Source of the DNA: Chara braunii
Lineage: Eukaryota; Streptophyta; Charophyceae; Charales; Characeae
DNA: 22,445 bases
Direction: 5' to 3'
NCBI GenBank assembly: GCA_003427395.1
Contig: BFEA01000050.1
Span: forward strand, 3,768,562-3,791,006
Made by a program: the position numbers and the translations under genes. Positions within the stretch are counted from its first letter, which is position 1, and each line of letters starts with the position of its first letter. A model generated the notes under the pieces. That model was not told the origin of the DNA and ran no database searches. It saw nothing but the letters and a program-made list of their open reading frames with translations. Of the stretch, positions 8,794-17,590 are shown in pieces.

Positions 8794-11194
8794 GCAACCC
8801 TGGAGTTCACAGACAAAAAAGGAGGGAGAGGGGGAGAAGATGGGGCGATAGAGAGGGAGCGTTGAGAGAAAGGGATACCGTGTAAGAAAGTGTAGGGGTG
8901 AGAGACGACTACGATAACGAAATATGTCCCCCGGTGTCAGGGACGGACTGATGGAGGCATTGCAGAAAACACTGTCCTTTCCCGCCTACACTTTTCACTC
9001 GAGTATAGCCAGAGTCACGACCTATTCAGTCACTTATAGCCAATGTAACAACCTATTCACTCACCTATAGTCGAAGTAGCGATGCAAACTGTCCATGGCG
9101 CCGGGGTAGTCTCCATGATGAAGGCAATTTAGATATCGCAAGTAATGAATCTGCGAAGGAACCCCCAAGACAACAGACATGATGCAGCCATGTCGACAAA
9201 ACTATTTTATTATTCAAAACTTGACAATCGTAACATCATCAACCCCTTGAAAATCTCTGTGACACTGGCATTGGGGCATAATACTCGCACTACGTAGGAT
9301 TTTCCTGGATGTATGCTAAAGTCAGTTCGGCAGGTAAGGCCTGGGTATATGCCTTCATTTATCACATGGATAGAGAACCAGATTCGCATACCGTTCAACC
9401 AACAGCAAGGTAAAACCACGACGACACTTTCACACAATAACAGAGCACCAATATCAACCATTATGCCAAAAAAGCGATTAAGCTTCATCATTGAAGTTCA
9501 AATAAGAGAGGACACTCGTGCCAACCACTCATGCATCCATGCCAGCAAAAAGGTGATTACAATTTCAATAAAAACTTCAATAACAGAGCACCCATGCCAA
9601 GCATTCAAGGATTCATGCCGGCGAAAAACTGGTTAGTCACTCACTGTACTCAGTGTATATGTTGAATGTTTGCATAACAATACACAAAACAAGCATCAAA
9701 CACCATCAGAAACTGATGAGAATGAGATTATTCATCCTAAGCTGAATAGCTTGCAGCGAAAGGTGAATAACTCTCTCTAGAGGAGGACAAGTTGCTGACT
9801 ACCATCTTCCCCCGAATAGAACGTACAGACACTATGTGTTCGAGAAAACTTTCAGTCGACAATGATTCTGCATAAAGCGATAGAAACCGTACATTCTACT
9901 CGGGGGAAGGCGGTATCCTTGACTGCATCAGGTACCTTGATCATGCAATTGAAGATGGGATTTAGTTCTACAGTATCTAGACAATTAACTAGCAGCACTT
10001 TTTTCCATGGTGTCAATTTGAGTGCACATACCACATATTTATGTCATCGTGTATGTATGTATGGATAATATGGATATACATATTGTCACATATCTATAAC
10101 CTAAAAGAGTGCACTTTGCAAAACAAACCATAAAAATAAAAATAAACAAGACATATATATATAATATATATTGTCACATGTCTATCAACTAAAAGAGCAG
10201 ACCATATACATGTTTATAGTGCCACAAAGACCTACCTAGTGAACAGTTGGCAGGAAGAGAGAGAAGGACAAGAAACAGGGACTCTTCCGTCGGACATTCA
10301 GCAAATTATCTGGACCCTTGACATTCTGCAGAGCCAACTTAGCCCGAGTTGTAGGTGGACACCGACAGTATACTAGCTATACCGGATGTTTTTTTGGAAA
10401 TTATAAAAGACACTAAAGGTATTGGCCAATAACTAGAGAACCACTCCATAAATTGTGCACAGAAAGGGAGTACAAAATGTTGGGCTGGAAAAGACACTTT
10501 TGTTGGCCTTTCATTGCCTCATCAGAAGCCTGAGTCCTCAACAGACTGGAGATGTTGCCACGCTCAACCACCCGATGAACTGATGACAGGAAGGGAGAAA
10601 AGGCTAGCTTACCAAGCCCGGCCGGCTGAGCACCTGTGCAACCTGCCTAGTCAGTCAGCCTGCCTGAGTCAGCCAAAAGTTGCATTTGTTCTAATCAGGT
10701 TAAAAGTTTAAAGTTCAAAGGGGTTTTAATTTTCCAACTTTATTTGTTATGTCCGACGCAATAAGGAAATCCAACATGATCTTTAGCCAAAAGTTGTCTG
10801 TATTGCAGCTTTACACAACATGTGACATCTTTTTATTTGATCTTGTTCTGGGTCTGCTTGGAATCTGGCCCGGTCAGGCAATCCGGGCTGCCCTCGGCTG
10901 CCCAGGCACCCAACCTTGTATCCATGAGAAAAGGACAAAAACACAGGAGCTGTGCAACACTGTCTCATTGATATCGTATATACCATTACAAGACGGAAGA
11001 GGCGCACAAGATGCAAAGTTGTATCAACCTTTTGAAAATTCAGTCTCCACTGTAACTTTCATCGCTAAGTTGATGATCGAGTACGAAGTAGAGAGTACAT
11101 GAGGGATAAAAATGTCGGCACGTGTTAAGACATTTTCTCCTCGTAAGTAGGAGGGACCTTCACGGGTCCTTCACCATGATAATTTAGAGCATAC
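8794..11194. other. Non-coding stretch, mostly unique
   Basis: I see no confident gene. At 8816-8890 there is a purine-rich run. At 9004-9080 a 31 bp unit (TATAGCC at 9004, 9035 and 9066) repeats about 2.5 times. At 9210-9491 the minus strand is open for 93 codons, with a TGA stop followed at once by AATAAA-like sequence; it could be a terminal exon but has no recognisable domain and no clear acceptor. A donor-like GTAAGC (minus, near 10605) and an acceptor-like TTGGCTCTGCAG (minus, near 10335) also occur. None of these is strong enough to call. The region near 10070-10200 is AT-rich. Confidence 0.5.
10081..10197 (+). repeat. Duplicated TATTGTCACAT(A/G)TCTATMA unit in AT-rich DNA
   Basis: A unit of about 31 bp beginning TATTGTCACATATCTATAAC and ending CTAAAAGAG occurs at about 10081 and again near 10169-10197 with few changes. 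An AT dinucleotide run lies between. The 17-mer ATTGTCACATATCTATA also occurs at 18865-18881 in duplication copy B. Confidence 0.65.
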
Positions 11195-11273
11195 CTTTGG
11201 CATTTCAGGAGACAATCGCTCCAGCTCATCCAGTTGCTCGTCCAGTGCCGTCATAGGCACTCGCCCAATCTCC
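11195..11273 (-). CDS. Internal exon of an unrecognised gene (79 nt)
   Basis: On the minus strand there is a strong acceptor (TTCCTTGCAG, plus 11274-11283), then 79 bases, then a donor GTATGC (plus 11189-11194). Reading with one leading base gives 26 codons without a stop, containing EIGRVPMTALDEQLDELERL and ending SPEMPK. The other two frames contain a stop or look less protein-like. The peptide is acidic and Leu-spaced, so probably helical. The leading base completes the two-base remainder of the exon at 15347-15689, joining as SIER then EIGRV, so both may belong to one transcript with a roughly 4.1 kb intron. I do not recognise the protein. The following exon should start in phase 0 below 11189, but I could not place it. 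Confidence 0.6.
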
Positions 11274-12263
11274 CTGCAAGGAACACAACCAAGAGAAAAA
11301 GATAAAACTCTTGATTAATGAACATTCAAACATGTTCTTCCTTCCCTCCTTTTTTTTCTTCGATGGGTCCTATTCCTTATGAGACTCCCTCCCAACCTTC
11401 CTCTCGTGTTGTTTCTCCCCGGCGCACCCCTACTCCCACAATCCTACCTCAGTATTTACCACTCAGGACTATCACCCTCCCATCATCTCAGCCGGGGTGA
11501 CCTAACCGGACCACGGTTGTAGGCACCAGGGTTAAGCAGGACCTCCCCTGCTCAGCCCTGACTGAAGCATAGTCCGACAAGCCCTGTCGTACGGGTAACT
11601 TCAAAGACGTTCTTTGTACAAGTCCCATAAGTGGACCCATTCCTGTCCACCAAACTTACCTGGGATCCCCAGTTTATGAATCAAGATGTACCCTAGGCAG
11701 TGTCTAATGTCGCCTCCCACTGCCAAGGTCTAACCCATGACAGAATCTGCATAACCCGGGTCTACCCACCTAGCACATCTATTATCGATTGATCTGAATG
11801 TGTCTGAGTTTATATTCATGGCTACGCCGGATCCGGACCCGGACCCGGACCCAGACATCATTTGAGCAGCAACCGGATTCCAGTTCCATCCGGACTTCCG
11901 GACATTTCCGGACATCCTGACATGCCGGGATCCAGACCGTCCGGACTGGGGTCCAGGTCCAGAAATGTTGGGACCCTAAAAATAAAAAATAAAAACTTTT
12001 GCGATAGGAATATACTGATATGATACTAGTGTCATAGTATAGTGCAGATATGATGGTAATAGTGTATTAATATGATAATAGATAACGATATAGTATTCTC
12101 GAGCAACAAACTATTACGAAGTGGAGTACAAGTGGGATACAATCAATCAATAAAGAAATCAACCAGACACATAAGCACTGACAAGGACAACTAAGCAATT
12201 CCTGGCAGTACCAACAGCAGTTCGTGGAAACCTTTGCAAGTGAAACTGGGCACAAGTGGGGGG
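11274..12263. other. Presumed intron sequence, no gene
   Basis: Open frames here are short and without domain signals. At 11655-11662 the minus strand shows a good donor (CCAG then GTAAGT) and a possible 5' acceptor TTGGCAG, which would frame a short exon. The peptide has no recognisable features, so I do not call it. At 11978-12115 the DNA is AT-rich with repeated ATATGAT words. Confidence 0.5.
11827..11950. repeat. CCGGAC/TCCGGA-rich repeat
   Basis: It starts with a short perfect hexamer run of CCGGAC around 11832-11850. Scattered TCCGGA-type palindromes follow to 11950 (ATCCGGAC, TTCCGGAC, GTCCGGAC). Related words recur at 13278-13305. It is probably a local simple repeat that has decayed. 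Confidence 0.7.
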
Positions 12264-12373
12264 CGAGGGGAGCAGCGAGTGTAACGGGGGAGAAGTGGGC
12301 CGAGGGGAGCAGCAAGTGAAACGGGGGAGAAAGAGCCGAGGGGAGCAGCGAGTGTAACAGGGGAGAAAAGGGC
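12264..12373. repeat. G-rich minisatellite, three 36-37 bp units
   Basis: Units start with CGAGGGGAGCAGC at 12264, 12301 and 12337 and each ends with a GGGGGAGA- or GGGGAGA-containing stretch. Runs of four to five G in each unit give quadruplex-forming potential on the plus strand. Confidence 0.85.
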
Positions 12374-12480
12374 GCGAAGGCGAAAACGTTTTGAGGGGGG
12401 ATGAAAACGGGAGAGAGACGAGGGAGGGCGCAAAGGCAAAAAGTTCGAAGGGGGGAAGAAAACGGGGCAGAGACAATGTA
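12370..12480. repeat. Second G-rich minisatellite, two units of about 55 bp
   Basis: GGGCGCGAAGGCGAAAA near 12369 and GGGCGCAAAGGCAAAAA near 12425 begin two similar units. Each has a GGGGGG run and AAAACGGG further on. The array follows directly on the first one. Confidence 0.7.
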
Positions 12481-12731
12481 GACAGAAGCGTTGATGACAG
12501 TCAGGGTGGGGGGGATGGAAAGGTGGCCTCGCTCCGCCACTCACGAAATGTGCAAAATGAGAGCGATTCTTCCGCTGGATCATGGAAAGATACACCACCA
12601 TATCCTTTTCCGCGGTGTAGAAGAGGTGAGCAGTGGAGTGAGATAGAACAGCGCAGCACAATAGTGTGACAGCATGTGCAAAACTTCGGTGCGGCAGACT
12701 AGAGAGAGAGAGAGAGGGAAGGGATCATGGA

Positions 12732-12734
<3 letters not shown>
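12481..12734. other. Segment open in several frames, no decided gene
   Basis: Both strands are open here. The minus strand offers a donor GTGAGT (near 12540) after a protein-like stretch containing DMVVYLSMIQRKNRSHFAHF. The plus strand offers GTGAGC after a Ser/Asp-rich frame (near 12626). The phases do not join simply to the exons at 15347 or 11195. An exon is possible but strand and frame are undecided. A short AG run occurs near 12700. Confidence 0.3.

Positions 12735-12810
<76 letters not shown>
12735..12810. repeat. (TC)38 microsatellite
   Basis: Uninterrupted TC dinucleotides. Open frames across it are artefacts. Confidence 0.98.
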
Positions 12811-12813
<3 letters not shown>

Positions 12814-12855
12814 CTAGCTGCACAGTGCGTCCCTCTCGTGGCGCCCTTGCTCGTT

Positions 12856-12959
12856 GATGGTGGCCTTCCTCATCCTCGATAGCCACCTTCCTCTTCCTCG
12901 ATGGCGGCCTTCCTCCTCGATGATGGTGACCTTCCTTTTCGATGGCCGCCTTCCTCCTT
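12856..12959. repeat. GATGG..CCTTCCTC minisatellite, five units of 19-22 bp
   Basis: Units start at 12856, 12878, 12900, 12919 and 12941, lengths 22, 22, 19, 22 and 19. Consensus is about GATGGYNGCCTTCCTCNTC. Length changes are in steps of 3, so a reading frame would survive, but no gene is supported here. Confidence 0.85.
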
Positions 12960-13360
12960 GATGCAACATCAGAGCGAGCAGAGTGAGCGGGCTTTTCGAA
13001 CTGGGGTGGCACCAGGTGAGTTTTGGCATGCCCCCGCCCGCCTCCCCCACCCAACAACTGAGGGCGCGAAAGCAACAGCCCTTCCTGAAAGAGACCAGAG
13101 CCCGAATAAAAAAAATCGACCCTAACTCCAACTACTTTCGGCTCGTGTCCAGTCGGAAAAAAATAAAATAAAATGAAACAGCCCCAAAGTGAACCCGAAA
13201 CACTTTTAGGGGCTCAGCATCAACGTTGGGAAGGACCCTGGACGACACCCCCCTCTTTTTTGTGCAGATTTTGGATGGATCCAGACCTTCAGGGCCGGAC
13301 GTCCGGATCGTAGCCACGTTTATATTGCTCTGTTGTTGAGGTACTATCAGGAGATGTACA

Positions 13361-13870
13361 GCCACCATCTGCCCCTCTACCTATAGACGTCCCCCTAGAC
13401 CCCTCTCTGGTCACTTTGTTAAGTTTGTTGTGGTTGTACTATTGTTGTTTTGATCGTTGTTGGTTGTCCGCCATCTGGATGTATCCTAGCCTCTGTCAAT
13501 GGCAGGTCTACGGCCACCATCCATCCCCTTACCTTGCCTCATCAACTAGACCCCTCCAGCCATTACGTTGCAAGTTGTCATCACCCAGAGCAGCCCCAGT
13601 TTTCTTCATCAATATGTACTAGGCCACCATCCGTTCCTCTTACCTCCATCATCAACTGGGCCTACTCTGGTCTATTTGTCAACGGGGGAAACAGGCAATC
13701 CCACCGCTATCTATCCCTAAGACGGCCCCTACTGCGGGTTCCCATCCGGGTTAGTCAACCGGAGCGGCACGGGTCTCAGTCATCATTACGTACTAGGCCA
13801 GCATTCGTCCCTCTACCTCTATCATCCACAGGGCCTATTCTTGTCTATTCCCCAGGAGGCCCTACCTCGG
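13361..13870 (+). repeat. Degenerate dispersed repeat, four partial copies
   Basis: GCCACCATCTGCCCC-type starts occur at 13361, 13513, 13623 and 13797 (GCCAGCATTCGTCCC). The last two copies are similar over about 70 bases, from CATCAATATGTACTAGG / CATCATTACGTACTAGG to GGTCTATTTGTC / TGTCTATTCC. Spacing is irregular (152, 110, 174), so this is an old, insertion-broken array or part of a larger mobile repeat. Confidence 0.6.
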
Positions 13871-14014
13871 AACTCGCATACCTAGTCCCCCACTAACGGG
13901 ACCTTCCTATTCATCCCACCTACAGCCCTGCCCCGCCAAAGTAAAGCCCTAAGGTAACCAACTTACGAGATCAATCTCTGTACAATATCCCGAATATGAT
14001 CTTCCTGGCCGAAT

Positions 14015-14058
14015 AGACTCAAACTCCCAACCTCCCCTAGCTCAAACCCACTGTGCTA
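14015..14058 (-). repeat. tRNA-like A/B box head, possible SINE remnant (1)
   Basis: On the minus strand an A-box-like TAGCACAGTGG (plus 14048-14058) is followed 22 bases later by a B-box-like AGTTTGAGTCT (plus 14015-14025). The spacing suits an internal RNA polymerase III promoter of a tRNA-derived SINE. No cloverleaf can be folded. Confidence 0.4.
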
Positions 14059-14261
14059 CAATGACAACTGGTCTACTCATGTGCTGTCCTAGACGGGGGG
14101 ACGAGCTCGTGAGGGGTCAACCTAGCACCGAGTACCGTCTTCACTCAAATAGAACACCCGGTAATGATCCCTGCATCTGGACTAAAGTCCATGTACATAC
14201 AGCTATAATTACCGAGCATTCTATATGTGCGACGACCATAGTCATGCACAGCGGAGGTTGA

Positions 14262-14333
14262 GGGCTGACAGAATCGAACCTGCAACCTCCACGTTGCGAC
14301 ACCAGATCTCTAACCCATTGAGCTACCACATCT
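14262..14333 (-). repeat. tRNA-like head (2), tRNA pseudogene or SINE head
   Basis: On the minus strand A box TAGCTCAATGG (plus 14315-14325) and B box GGTTCGATTCT (plus 14270-14280) lie 34 bases apart, as in a tRNA gene. The D arm (GCTC...GAGA) is nearly normal. The acceptor arms do not pair and the anticodon and T stems are poor, so it is not a working tRNA. It shares GGAGGTTG and the B-box region with the head near 14015-14058, 260 bases away in the same orientation. That pattern favours SINE relics over chance. Confidence 0.45.
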
Positions 14334-14345
14334 TGGACCATGAAA

Positions 14346-15346
14346 GACAAACAGGATCAAGCACCACCTTCCCAGAGTGACACGCACATCCTTCCCTCAG
14401 TATTGATATGATCTCCCTCATATCCATGCATCTCCCCTGCTGAGCCTGCTCCTTTCGCAACCAAAGCCTTTACCCACTACTTAAGGCGTCGCTTCACTCA
14501 CCACATGCAGAAAAGACAAGAATTAGGGCAGTGTATCCTTGCATGTTCTAGCAGATTATTCATTCTCATTTTCCAGATTTGGTGAGTGGTGGAGCGTGGC
14601 GCTTGGTTATTGTCATCACCTGTCCTTAACAATGCTCCCTTTCCCTCACTTGAGGCATCCATTTCATTTTGGCACATGGCGTACAAACTAATACAGCATC
14701 ATCACTTTCAACAGCTACTTTCTGGCTGCGCTTCTCCTGTTGATGTTCTTGTTGCTGCTTCTGCTCCTTTTTTCTTCTTTTTTTTAAAGAAAAAAACAGG
14801 CCCTTATGGTCCTGGCTCCATATCCATTCTGGGAAGCATCAGTCCGGTTCCTTTTCCGCCTACAAGTCATGTATTACATCATTGACACCCTCACACTTCC
14901 TTCCATTTGGCCGAAGGACCCCTTACGCTCGTTTCTTATTGTTCTTTGCACTAACGGTCATTTAAAAATCAGCACCATAACCAGCAGCAAATTGTGGCTG
15001 CCGTGTGAAATATAATATGCTTAGTGATAGTACCTTCCAAGTGTGACAGGAGGAGGAGGAGGAAGTGGAGGAGAAAAAGAGAAAGGAGAAGGTAGATGAG
15101 AAAAAGAAGATAAGAGCAAAGGAGGGTACTAGGGGAGGGAGGGGCACGGAGGAGGCACAAAGAAGAACAAGAAGAAGAACAACAACAAGTGCGGGGGGGG
15201 ACACGGGGGAAGGACAGGAGGACATGAACAAATGAAGAACAAGGAGGGGCAGGGGGAGAGATGGAGGAAGAAGAGCAGGAGGAGCGGGAAGAGGGGATGA
15301 AGCAGAAGAACGATGCAGTTACACAGCAAGAGAAGAGGGTCCTTAC
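14346..15346. other. Presumed intron sequence with homopurine region
   Basis: I see no gene. Near 14768-14797 there is a T-rich then A-rich run. At 14812-14860 lies a block shared with 19581-19627. From about 15045 to 15310 the plus strand is almost pure purine with GGAGGAGGA-type triplets, so the minus-strand intron right after the donor at 15341-15346 is pyrimidine-rich. Confidence 0.55.
14812..14860 (+). repeat. Dispersed 47-49 bp block, also at 19581-19627
   Basis: CTGGCTCC followed by ATTCTGG and then a 22-base identical stretch containing GCATCAGTCCGGTTCC is shared with copy B of the segmental duplication, in the same orientation. It is probably a fragment of a dispersed repeat. Confidence 0.7.
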
Positions 15347-15689
15347 CTCTCAATAGAGACTGCCTTCTCGCGCAAGTACGAGTCCAGTTGAGCGAGTGTG
15401 CGGGGGAACACAGAGACTTTCCTTGGGCTTTCTGCCTCACCATAGCCACCACCCATACCCTTGCCAAAGGCAAAGGAAAACCCGCCATCCATGACAGGAG
15501 GCTTCCCACTGGCCCGGCGACTACCACCTCCTTCACTCCCTGCCCAGCTACTTCCTCCTTTCCGCAATCCGGCTTTCGCCGCTATATTCCCTGACCTCTC
15601 GCTTCTACCTGCGCCCCCTGCTCGCCATCTGTTCCGGGCAGCTCCAATCGCAAGATGTGAGAGACCATATCCTCTGCCGATCGGACGTC
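15347..15689 (-). CDS. Exon of an unrecognised gene, Gly/Ser/Arg-rich (343 nt)
   Basis: On the minus strand the frame is open from a TGA near 15704 to a strong donor, GTAAGG (plus 15341-15346). The first usable acceptor is TTCGATAG (plus 15690-15697); it is weak in pyrimidines, and an acceptor further inside is possible. The exon encodes about 114 residues: a Gly/Ala/Arg/Ser-rich part (for example SGNIAAKAGLRKGGSSW), then FSFAFGKGMGGGYGEAE, then a conserved-looking tail FPRTLAQLDSYLREKAVSIE. The donor leaves two bases (AG), which the exon at 11195-11273 completes. The basic, Ser/Ala-rich first half could be a transit-peptide-like or disordered region. I do not recognise a family. No upstream exon or promoter was found. 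Confidence 0.55.
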
Positions 15690-16383
15690 CTATCGAACAC
15701 AAGCATCATCAATGGGTAACCAGCACACTGACAGGGAGGCATTCTTTTTTATTTTTTATTTTTTAAACCCCCAGGCAGGGCCTGCTTGAGAGGCTCCAAA
15801 ACCATACACCTCTAAACAAAAATACAAGAGCACTACCAAACCATTGTCATCATAAGTACAACCTGATGAAGCTTCTTGCATTATCATCATCATTTCACAA
15901 AGTTCCCTTGATGATCCATGATTGATGCGAAGTACTGCTAACCACATTTCACAATACAGTTCTCACCAGAATTATCTGATGGATTGACGATCCCTGTCAA
16001 TCCTTCACAAATGCAATACTGAAGGTTTTTTCCTTATCAGCAGTCTCTTTCGGTCATTTTGGAACATGACAACGATGCTCCACTTCAACTCTTCAATCTG
16101 GGCTGTCCAGATTCGTGTCCAATCACCCAAAACATAAGACCCGTTGCAAATCTGGGCCATGTGCAGAAGGACAGCCGAGATTTGAGGCTTTAGCCTGATA
16201 AGTGAAAATTTCATATAAGGCCTGCATCTGTCCCACCCATTCACATGGACGCCCTGGATTACCAACCGAACCGAACTTGGCCAGCTGGCCCGGACCCGGG
16301 CCATGCGCCACAGAACTGCCCAGATGGGCCTGCAATGACACACACATCCGAGTCATGCGCTGCAGGCCGCTGGGTCTTGGGAC
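15690..16383. other. Non-coding stretch upstream of the 15.3 kb exon
   Basis: No supported gene. A T/A-rich run (TTTTTTATTTTTTATTTTTT) lies at about 15745-15765. Several 60-140 codon open frames overlap on both strands at 16000-16600, with no domain, splice support or codon signal. The segmental duplication starts near 16384. Confidence 0.5.
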
Positions 16384-17099
16384 ACATCCATCCACCAAAG
16401 CAAACAGGATGCAGGCACAATGCTTGTTGCTTCTTCTATTCTCTGTGAAATCTCTTGATGTTTTTCGCGTTTGCTTTTCTGAGGCAAATACCATGCATGT
16501 GCAACATACTTCCATGCTACAAATTGAAGGTACTTGCACCCTACGTCCATAACATATTTCCAGGCTATCAACCTGACTATGGCTATAGAATCCATGCTAA
16601 GTCGTCGTTAGGATCACATAGTAAACATACATTCTTAACTTTCCGGCCCGTATCTGTCCACCTGGGCAAGCTTCAGCTAGGCAGTCATCAGAGGTCGCTT
16701 TTTATGTATGGAGTGAGCACTCAGGCATTCACTGGAAGCATTTCAGAGGACACCTCCTCGACACTCCACAAGAAAGTTGAACCATTTGGCAATTTGCATG
16801 TGCCATTCTTGGACCAGCTAAAAGGCGGCCCATACAGAGAGACGGTCCAACTTTGTAAGGAAATGGCATGGCCATTGCAACAGGCAATACTAATCCAGAA
16901 CTATTTCCCCGTATTAAGACGAGCTAGAAAAAGGCGTTTGCCAATCCGCACCGTTTCTTGATCCAGGCCAGCTAAAAAAAAAAGGGGCCATTCCAATGTT
17001 TCCCTGCAAATTGACATAGATTTCACAGATCCCCCAAAGGTATTGGGTTACAGCAGAGCAACTGTGACTGTTTTTTTTTTGTGTGTAGTTTCTGTCAAG

Positions 17100-17290
17100 C
17101 TAACTTCTTTCGAGTCAACTTCTTTCGAGTCCAACTTCTTTTTGGAGTCTTAACTTCTGTTGAGTCTTCCTATTGAGTTTAACTTACTTTTGAGTTCGAC
17201 TCTATACTCCTCTGACTCTTAATTTCCATTGATTCGGTCTGAGTTCCGTTGAGCCTAACTTCGGGGTTTTAACTTCTGTTGAATCTTTCT
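17100..17290. repeat. Degenerate AACTTCTGTTGAGTC array (copy A)
   Basis: About ten imperfect units of 15-18 bp with core AACTTCT(T/G)TTGAGTC. A diverged version lies at about 20098-20260 in copy B, so the array predates the duplication. Confidence 0.65.
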
Positions 17291-17385
17291 GGATTTGTCT
17301 GTACTGAGTGCCTCCGAAGAGATATAACATCACAAGCACGCTGCCATGTGAGATGCCCACTTTCAAAAACAAAAGAACATTAGAA

Positions 17386-17590
17386 TTAGCTCACAACTTC
17401 ATACAACATCGTTTACTCTTCATCCATGAAAGGAAAGCTCTCTCTCTCTCTCTCCAGAAACCAAACAAAAGGAAAGCTCTCTCTCCAGAAACCAAACAAA
17501 AGGAAAGCTCTCTCCCCCGAAACTAAACTCGTCTTCCACGCCGTCTCGTACCATGGATTTATATCCTCAACACCATCTTTTACTTTCCTG
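17386..17590 (-). pseudogene. Decayed copy of the acidic-protein last exon
   Basis: On the minus strand this matches the exon at 20334-20708 from the region encoding DGVED..PW to the stop; TAA at 17386-17388 aligns with TGA at 20334-20336. The frame is lost after the PW codons, where most of the acidic residues of the intact copy are missing. A 31 bp unit present once in the intact exon has expanded to three copies here. Homology ends near 17590, so only the 3' half of the exon was duplicated. It has no acceptor or upstream exon and is presumably non-functional. Confidence 0.75.
17431..17529. repeat. 31 bp unit in three tandem copies, copy A only
   Basis: AGGAAAGCTCTCTC starts units at 17431 (with 8 extra CT bases), 17470 and 17501. 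Each continues CAGAAACCAAACAAA or a close variant. Copy B has a single unit at about 20400-20430, so expansion followed the duplication. Confidence 0.85.

Larger units (their letters stand above)
16384..17590 (+). repeat. Segmental duplication, copy A
   Basis: This roughly 1.2 kb segment is homologous, in order and orientation, to 18692-20484. Matching landmarks are AAGCAAACAKGATG (16397/18706), the block from CCGGCCCGTATCTGTCCACC (16640/18917) through GTATGGAGTGAGC, GGCATGGCCATTGCAAC (16863/19303), CCTGCAAATTGAC (17001/19448), the TTGAGTC-rich part (17100-17290/20098-20260) and the exon relic (17386/20334). It lacks the hairpin and MITE-like insertions found in copy B. Overall identity is moderate, so the duplication is old. 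Confidence 0.85.

Noticed and set aside
11661-11720. Short exon bordered by TTGGCAG and GTAAGT (minus)
   Set aside because: Splice signals are good but the peptide is about 20 residues without features, and the phase could not be tied to neighbours.
12067-12661. Several 100-150 codon Pro/Leu/Ser-rich minus-strand frames
   Set aside because: They translate the G-rich minisatellites in three frames at once; no conserved domain.
14262-14333. Functional tRNA gene
   Set aside because: A and B boxes are good, but the acceptor arms do not pair and the anticodon and T stems are poor.
15129-15536. Pyrimidine-strand frame rich in Leu/Pro/Ser
   Set aside because: It reads through the homopurine tract beyond the exon donor at 15341-15346 and is intron.
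16005-16961. Overlapping open frames of 70-168 codons
   Set aside because: Open on both strands with no domain; the part after 16384 is duplicated sequence whose counterpart at 18692 does not keep the frame.
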